NCBI RefSeq assembly: GCF_036669915.1 | Contig: NC_089315.1 | Span: 15,956,003-16,020,002 of the forward strand | Direction: 5' to 3' | DNA: 64,000 bases | Origin: Pocillopora verrucosa | Taxonomy: Eukaryota; Cnidaria; Anthozoa; Scleractinia; Pocilloporidae | Shown: in pieces, positions 58,301 through 64,000 of the stretch | Layout of the letters: every line of letters starts with the position of its first letter | How positions within the stretch are numbered: position 1 is the stretch's first letter | Notes under the pieces: model-generated | What the model was told of the DNA's origin: nothing | Seen by the model: the letters and a program-made list of their open reading frames with translations, nothing else | Databases searched by the model: none | Made by a program: the position numbers and the translations under genes

Positions 58301-58883
58301 TGCGCCTAATTAAAACTAGCCAGCAATTTCGAAACGATGTTGAATTAGCTATTATAAAAAAGCGTTCACTGTCTTGTCAATACACGTACAACAGTAACTT
58401 GGTTTTCACTCTCTCATTTGGTAACTTGTGCTAACTGTGTAACCATGCCGCATTTGCTCTTTAGTACAAATAAATTATGATATAAATGAGTAATAACCGA
58501 TGCAGCATTAATTGTCTTCGTCGCAATGGGTGTTCTGACGTGTTTGCGTGAGCGGAGCATAGAGATGCAAACTGCTCAATAATTCTGTCAATTCTAAACG
58601 TTGGAAATATGGTAGTTCTTTCTGTTAGTTCCAAATTGGTAAATAAAAGTAATATTTTTGTTGTGTTCCACTTCTTCCGGCAAGAACTAAACTGGCAATC
58701 TTGCATAATGCATTCTCACAAATATTAGTGATCGATGACAAGTTTCAATATTTGTCTATCCATTTTTGTTTTTCCACTCAGTTCAATACACAAGCTAAGT
58801 GTTATTTAAAACTTTAACAGCGTTAGTCCTCTTTTGCGCGATCTCGTCAACTCAACCTACATAACGTTAAGATTTCTCTTACC
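55353..58883. other. Non-coding stretch, probably intronic
   Basis: It is likely to hold unseen 5' exons of the coiled-coil gene. Apart from the small secreted-peptide frame at 56778-56981 no coding exon stands out. It has a TATATA run near 55575. Confidence 0.35.
56778..56981 (+). CDS. Candidate short secreted peptide with four cysteines
   Basis: A 67-residue frame starts MLRSLTWFLFNLGLLELISV, a good signal-peptide shape with likely cleavage after SVLA. The remainder is about 40 residues with four cysteines in the pattern C-x3-C-x11-C-x6-C (KCPRTC ... YICVLLSFCKEY). No close AATAAA or TATA box is seen, and there is no recognised family. It could be a chance frame or an exon of something larger. 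Confidence 0.3.
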   Translation: MLRSLTWFLFNLGLLELISVSVLAYPARGYGLKGNEKCPRTCFFALSRGSYYICVLLSFCKEYASNV

Positions 58884-59070
58884 TTTCGAACACAGTCTTA
58901 CGGTTTCTTTAACCGTCAGAGCGTAACTAGTTAAAGACTCGAGCTGTTGTTGTGTGAGAAAATGGAACACGGTTGAAATTCAAGGCAAGCCGGTCTAGCC
59001 AGACGCTAGAAAAGATAATGATGACGTAACCAGTAGTATATTTTTATATAACCGGAAGTCAGCTCAGACG
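58884..59070 (-). promoter_or_regulatory. Candidate core promoter and non-coding first exon
   Basis: In minus sense GGTTATATAAAAATATAC is followed at once by a CRE-like TTACGTCAT, and about 150 bp later by a strong splice donor TTCGAAAG|GTAAGA. There is no ATG between them, which suits a 5' UTR exon. It could serve the minus-strand coiled-coil gene. Confidence 0.4.
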
Positions 59071-59483
59071 GGAGTGATTCAGTATAAGCTGTTTAAATTA
59101 TTTCTCTGTTAATCTATCCTTTTCCTTTGGCCCTACCCCTCAAGTAAAGGAGCACGTACGCTTAAACTTTCTAAGTGCATTTATTGATTTCATGTGCGAG
59201 ATGGCTCAATAAGCCTATGAGCACCTAAAGAAAGTGCTGAAGCGAGGTTGACTTTGAATGAGTCCACTCCGGCTTTCAGTTTTTATTGTCAAAAAGTGCT
59301 AAATTTAACCTTATTTTTTCAACGTTACAAGGCAAGCCGATTGTTCTTGTGCGCGTATTTATTCTCTCGCTTTCTTACGTGCTGGAAAATAGATGCCATT
59401 TGAAAAATAGATTTTTTAAGCACTGCTTACAATATGCTCCAACAGATGTTTTAAGGACTGTTTACAAGCTGAGCCAATATTAT

Positions 59484-59850
59484 GGGGAGCTCGTGATAAA
59501 ACTCAATCGTTAGTGCTAAAATATCGATCGCTAGCGATAAAACTCAATCGCTAGTACCATCAACAAATTGTAATTGTAAATCAATTTAGTTTCCGTTTTA
59601 AAATGGTCAATCGTTTGTGTTGAACCTCAATCGCTTGCGTTGTTGCACAAAACTTCGTCGTAAGACTCCAACCAAAAGCGCTAATTATAAATCGCCGGTG
59701 TTCTGAGACAGATCGATAGCGCTAAATATCAATCATAGTTTTTTTAATGTCAATCGATAGTGTTAAACCTTCATGTAAAATTCAGAAATTGTAACGATTT
59801 CAATCGTCACTGATGCCATCGATCGTTTGTGATTATTTAGCGGTCGTAGT
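59484..59850. repeat. Degenerate minisatellite, ~20-bp motif TCAATCGNTAGTGNTAAA
   Basis: Variants such as CTCAATCGTTAGTGCTAAAA, CGATCGCTAGCGATAAAACT, CTCAATCGCTAGT, TCAATCGTTTGTGTTGAACC and GTCAATCGATAGTGTTAAAC recur irregularly over about 360 bp. Confidence 0.65.
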
Positions 59851-61380
59851 GAACTAAAAACTCGGCCGTTGCGATGTCTGCAACATTGCCGTTGTTACAT
59901 TGTTTTCTGAGTAAAAAAAGAATTATTAGAATGCCTATTCTCCCCAATGTTCTCTGTACATTTGCTGTTGAACAATCAAGACATTCTTTGATTGGCGATT
60001 ATTTTCCGTTATTCTTCTTACCTCAATGCTTTATTCAGCCATGATACAGTAAGGAGAAATTAGATGTTGGTAACTCTCAGAGATAAAAGGAATAAATATG
60101 CATTAACGACCAGGCGTGACATGAAGATGGTTGACATTGGCAAGCTCTTTTTGCCTTTTGATGGACTGAAGCGTAGTTGAAGTCTAAAACAACATAAGTG
60201 AAAAGAACGATATCAATAGCCAGCCACTTTGAACATACAACTTTGGTCTATAAAATTTGTTTACAGACATACAACTTTGGTCTAAAAAGGCTTTTCCGTA
60301 TTACTGGATTAATCCACAAAAATTGTCGTACTTTTCTTTGTGTTCACTTTCCAAAGCACGTGTTTTGAAACTGAGCAAAACTGTTTCCAAACGGTTTTGT
60401 TTTAACATCAACAAGACAAAACACCCTGATGGTAGGAATTGTGTAAACGGGTTACAGGCAGTTTTTTCTTTTTCGGGATCAACGCGGGTAATCCCCGGGT
60501 GTGAGGGATGGTCCCATCCGTATTACCTGGGTAGCCAATCTCAGCGCATATTTCACCTCATTTTTCTCGCTAACAAGCCTCTGGGAACAAAATAGCTGCA
60601 AGAACCGAAAAGCGAACATGAAGTATTTGAAGACGGTAGCATAACCACTGTAGGCGTTGTCTGGCCAAACATTCAGTGTTTCCGAGGATTGAGAAATTCC
60701 TGTTACACTCTTGAGTCGCGTCAGAAGATGTGCAGTGTAAGTTTGCCTCCGTGTATATATCAAAGACTTATTGGCGGTACTTTCACTACATCAAAAACTT
60801 AAATCAAAGCCACCGAAAGCCTAAAGCTAAGATGTTGACTTGCCGTAATTTCTGGCCTATCACCCGCGGGTAATCTGTTAATTTTTCCACAAACAGTTGT
60901 TGGTGCGGGTTATTGGAAAGTGTTGGTAAAACGATCATTTTTAAAGCTTCCGGTATAGTTTTAAAACTATGAGCAGGAAAAAAACAGAAGATACGACCCC
61001 TAGAGACACTCTTCAAAAAACCTGTGCAATAAGTCATTTATTTCGTGTAGATGGCTCATTACAACGAGAGACTTCTAGGCTTTCGATGAAAGCCGATGGA
61101 AATCGAAAACATATCAACAAATCTCTATAACAAAGTTTTTATCTTGTTTGTAATCTTACTTCTTACTTTGTCAATTTCTCAGCTTGTTCCTTTGTTAAGT
61201 TCAAAACAAATTCTCACTTACACAGGTAATGAACTTGAAAATATAAGAATTTAATTGTGAAAAAGCGGGCTTTAAGGCAATTCACACGGAAAATGATGCC
61301 GACATGTTCATTTCGTGGCGCGACGTAATTAATGAGGCCACGGAATATCCGACGCATCAGTGACATTTTCTTAACTAAGG
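59851..61380. other. Non-coding stretch
   Basis: It has a short direct repeat ACATACAACTTTGGTCTA at 60232 and 60267. No gene was recognised. Confidence 0.4.
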
Positions 61381-61770
61381 TTTTGGTATTCAGACGGTAA
61401 TACAGTGTGTCATTCTATGGAAATCCTTTTTTTAAAATGAACATGGGAAGCCAAAATTGCTCAGCAACAGGAACGTTAACTATTTCTGCAGATTAATTTT
61501 TAATTTGCAATGTTGATTAGTGATAAAAAAATTTTCCAGAGAATTTCTATTTATAACATCTCATCGACTGAGACTCACACCAGCTTTAAATATAGATATT
61601 TTTTCTCTCTCGTGTTGTTCAGTCTTTTTTTTTTTCCTTCACTCAAATTGGTGTGTCAAGTTGAGTTAAAAACCTCGTCAAAGTACCTGAGTTTTCCTTT
61701 TTAATCTTGTTGTCTTGGCGAGGGAAGTAGAATTGCTTTGTTTATTCTTCTTGGGGTGTCTGGAAACAGT
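61381..61770 (-). pseudogene. Duplicated 3' end of a GPCR 2 paralogue
   Basis: 61381-61770 matches 62738-63172 over its length: flanking GTATTCAGACGGTAATACAG / GTATTCAGCCAGTAATACAA, then CTATTTCTGCAGATTAATTT, then the coding tail. The encoded end reads KKNKQSNSTSLAKTTRLKRK and stops early, against KKRKQSNSTSLAKTTRSKET in GPCR 2. The match breaks off beyond 61770, so only the tail and 3' flank were copied or survive. Confidence 0.8.
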
Positions 61771-62737
61771 GCTATTTCCACCACTTTCCCTTTCGGGGCT
61801 AGACACCTGTTTTTAATGGTCCTGACGATTATAAATTTGCATTTCAAAACATCGCGTGATCACGATCATCAGCAAAAAATTTGCCAGAGATAACTTCAGT
61901 TGTATGTTGCCAGAGATCATATTGAGAAAGTTGGCAAACTTCAAAAATGACCATGTTTTGTTGTCTAACAAACGTGAACATCAACGCGATCAAAAATAAG
62001 AGCTGATTAGAATGCGTAAGTACTTACGTAAGAAGGTATTCAAGGTGTACGGATTAATGTGTCATGAAAGTTCTTTCAAACAAAGAGTCTCACATAGAAT
62101 ATTAATCAGCCCAAGTCTATAAGTGTTAGGGGGTGAATTCCGCTCTTTCAAAGGGCATTTCTTACACGGAAAATTTAGACTTTCCTTGGCACTTAAATTC
62201 AAATGGGTTTTATGTTAGATGACTTTAAAGTCCTCTTTGTGTTACTTAAATTAGTATATACATTCTTATATTAGTATAATTTTTGAACTCGATGATGACG
62301 TATGTCGAACGTCAAAACTTGATGTGTATCAGCTCTTTGTGTTTAATGTATAAGTTTATTCAGCGTGATCCAATGCACTAATGTATCGCAATATTTCGTA
62401 GCCAAATGTTATGTAATTTTACACAAGAGGTATTTATCTAACCCGCAAATACACACGAAGGTGATATTCCGATGGGCCAGCTGCAAACCTCTAAAAAAAA
62501 AACTACATCTTGAGAAAAAAATTGCTTCTAATGAGATAACAGCTTCCCAATGTTTTATTAGTCTCAATTTCATCTTTTTTAAGTCCAACAGGAAGCTTTT
62601 TGATTATGAACTTTACTCAGGAACCGACAACAATACTAATTGCAGAGGAGACGAACTAATTAAACGATTGTTTAACGATATACAGAGTGCATTCGTTTAA
62701 TATGAACTGAGCACTGACGAAATATGATCAGTGTAAA
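61771..62737. other. Non-coding stretch between the two GPCR tail copies
   Basis: Nothing is recognised except a minus-sense AATAAA at 62554-62559 that could serve GPCR 2. Confidence 0.4.
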
Positions 62738-63051
62738 GCTTTTCGTATTCAGCCAGTAATACAATATGTCATTCTAAGTAAATTCTTTTTTAAATGAATG
62801 AGGAAAGTCAAAATTGCTCAGTAACAGAAGTGTTAACTATTTCTGCAGATTAATTTTTGTTTGCTATGTTATTTAGTTTTTAAAATTTTCCAGCGAGTTT
62901 CTATTTTTAACATCTTTTCCACTGAGACTCAAATGCAAAAGGAACAATGTCTGACTGTTATACATATTATAGGATCATAAGTTTAAGTTTAAGGCTTTAA
63001 GTACGGATCTTTTTGTTCTTACGTCCTATTCAGTCTTCGTTTTTCCTTCGC

Positions 63052-64000
63052 TCAAAATTGTGTGTCAAGACGAGTTGAAACCCTCGTCAATTGAGTTTCC
63101 TTTGATCTTGTTGTCTTAGCGAGGGAAGTAGAATTGCTTTGCTTCCTCTTCTTGAGGTGTGTTTGGAAACAGTGGGGTAGCAATGACTTCACCTCTGTTC
63201 GAAACTCTCTGCTGACAGCACAGTATACCAAAGGATCTGCCGCAGAGTTTGTGAATGTCGATATAGCCACGATCAAGATGAGAATTTTGTAGAAGCTCAC
63301 ATAAATTAAATCTTGCCAGTACACTGCTACGAGGTCGAACACATTTAAAGGTAGCATGGTCAAAGCGAACAGTACCACCAACGGCCTGAGGATTTGCTGC
63401 GTTTTCTTGGTCTGATGTAATATGGCTTTCGAGTTTACCATAGACGACGATTCTCTCACATCTGAAGGCTTTGCGGTCTCGTCTTGAAATTTCCTTGTTC
63501 TCTTGGACACCATTTTGCCGATTCTTCGGTAGCAGAAAGCTATGATGCTTAGTGGCAGGAGGTAATGCAGTATAAATTTCACCGTCACGATAATGCGCCG
63601 AGAGGTCATAGTCAGTGTATGGCCGCACGTCCTAGAGTTGTACACTCCATGGACGAGAGGCTGTATGCTGCGTGTAGCGAAGGAAAACAGCCATATAGCG
63701 ATAACGATGAACCGAGATCGCTTCAATGACCTTCTTCCTCCAATTCGTATTTCTTTCCAGGCGATGTTTGCGTAGCGTTCGACCGCAATAATCGTGATGG
63801 ACCAAACGGAAGCGCCATAAAAAGTTTCTAAGCAGGGTGTAACGTACAAACAAACAAACCTCCCGAGGACCCATTCGAAAGGAAATTGAGCTCGCAAGAT
63901 GATTATGGGCAGAATAAACATCAAGACACCTAAATCTGCGAACGCCAGGCTTAAAAGATACTGGCTCATGGCAGAGAACACTTTTGGCCTTCTGATTATG
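63052..64000 (-). CDS. Rhodopsin-like GPCR 2, N-terminus beyond window edge
   Basis: The minus-strand frame is open from the right edge to the TGA at 63052, giving 315 visible residues. It starts in intracellular loop 1 (IIRRPKVFSAMSQYLL) and contains TM2 LAFADL, the TM3-side Cys (GRFVCLYV), ERY after TM3, and a Cys in extracellular loop 2 (YNSRTCGH) for the usual disulfide. A basic, Ser-containing loop 3, TM6 LFALTMLPLNV without the common Trp, and DPLVY in TM7 follow. The C-tail is long and Ser/Thr-rich. The pattern fits a peptide-type class A receptor; the ligand is unknown. TM1 and the start codon are outside the window. Confidence 0.9.
   Translation of the reverse strand, partial: IIRRPKVFSAMSQYLLSLAFADLGVLMFILPIIILRAQFPFEWVLGRFVCLYVTPCLETFYGASVWSITIIAVERYANIAWKEIRIGGRRSLKRSRFIVIAIWLFSFATRSIQPLVHGVYNSRTCGHTLTMTSRRIIVTVKFILHYLLPLSIIAFCYRRIGKMVSKRTRKFQDETAKPSDVRESSSMVNSKAILHQTKKTQQILRPLVVLFALTMLPLNVFDLVAVYWQDLIYVSFYKILILIVAISTFTNSAADPLVYCAVSREFRTEVKSLLPHCFQTHLKKRKQSNSTSLAKTTRSKETQLTRVSTRLDTQF

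Noticed and set aside
1..64000. CRISPR arrays, operons, phage or integrative elements
   Set aside because: No regularly spaced repeats, no ribosome-binding-site-linked gene clusters and clear spliceosomal introns; the window is animal nuclear DNA.

Overview
The window is animal nuclear DNA and most likely comes from an anthozoan cnidarian, probably a reef coral. It is AT-rich, its genes are split by GT-AG introns, and decayed non-LTR retrotransposons, short terminal-inverted-repeat elements and minisatellites fill the gaps. A TPR/CHAT-type gene end, intronless rhodopsin-like receptors and selenocysteine deiodinases all fit a cnidarian. The species assignment is inference. Nothing looks bacterial or plasmid-borne.

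Layout. 1-998 (+) is the 3' end of a CHAT-domain gene. 999-20000 is mostly repeats with only hints of exons: a LINE fragment sitting inside a tandem array (7.0-8.9 kb), a small three-exon candidate gene (10.77-11.08 kb), a long inverted repeat (11.15-11.68 kb), a pure 8-bp GGCCGGTT array inside a degenerate CAGT-rich minisatellite (13.4-15.6 kb), and a Harbinger-like MITE (14.86-15.32 kb). 19.8-32.8 kb (-) holds two iodothyronine-deiodinase paralogues in tandem. Each has two exons, an in-frame UGA in the FGSCS-U-PPF active site, and a downstream SECIS-like hairpin. 35.7-36.6 kb is a nested duplication, 38.2 kb a tRNA-derived SINE, and 40.4-41.4 kb a decayed LINE. 43.0-44.0 kb (+) is an intronless GPCR. 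It converges on a ten-exon (-) gene at 44.3-53.5 kb for a TTF1-like Myb-domain protein of 744 residues; all its exon phases join cleanly. 54.76-55.35 kb (-) is the last exon of a coiled-coil protein. A possible promoter with first exon lies at 58.9-59.1 kb, and a second GPCR (-) runs off the right end, with a duplicated fragment of its 3' end at 61.4-61.8 kb.

The genes do not form a single pathway. The best-supported results are the duplicated selenocysteine deiodinases with their recoding elements, and the complete TTF1-like gene with a dead copy of one of its exons.
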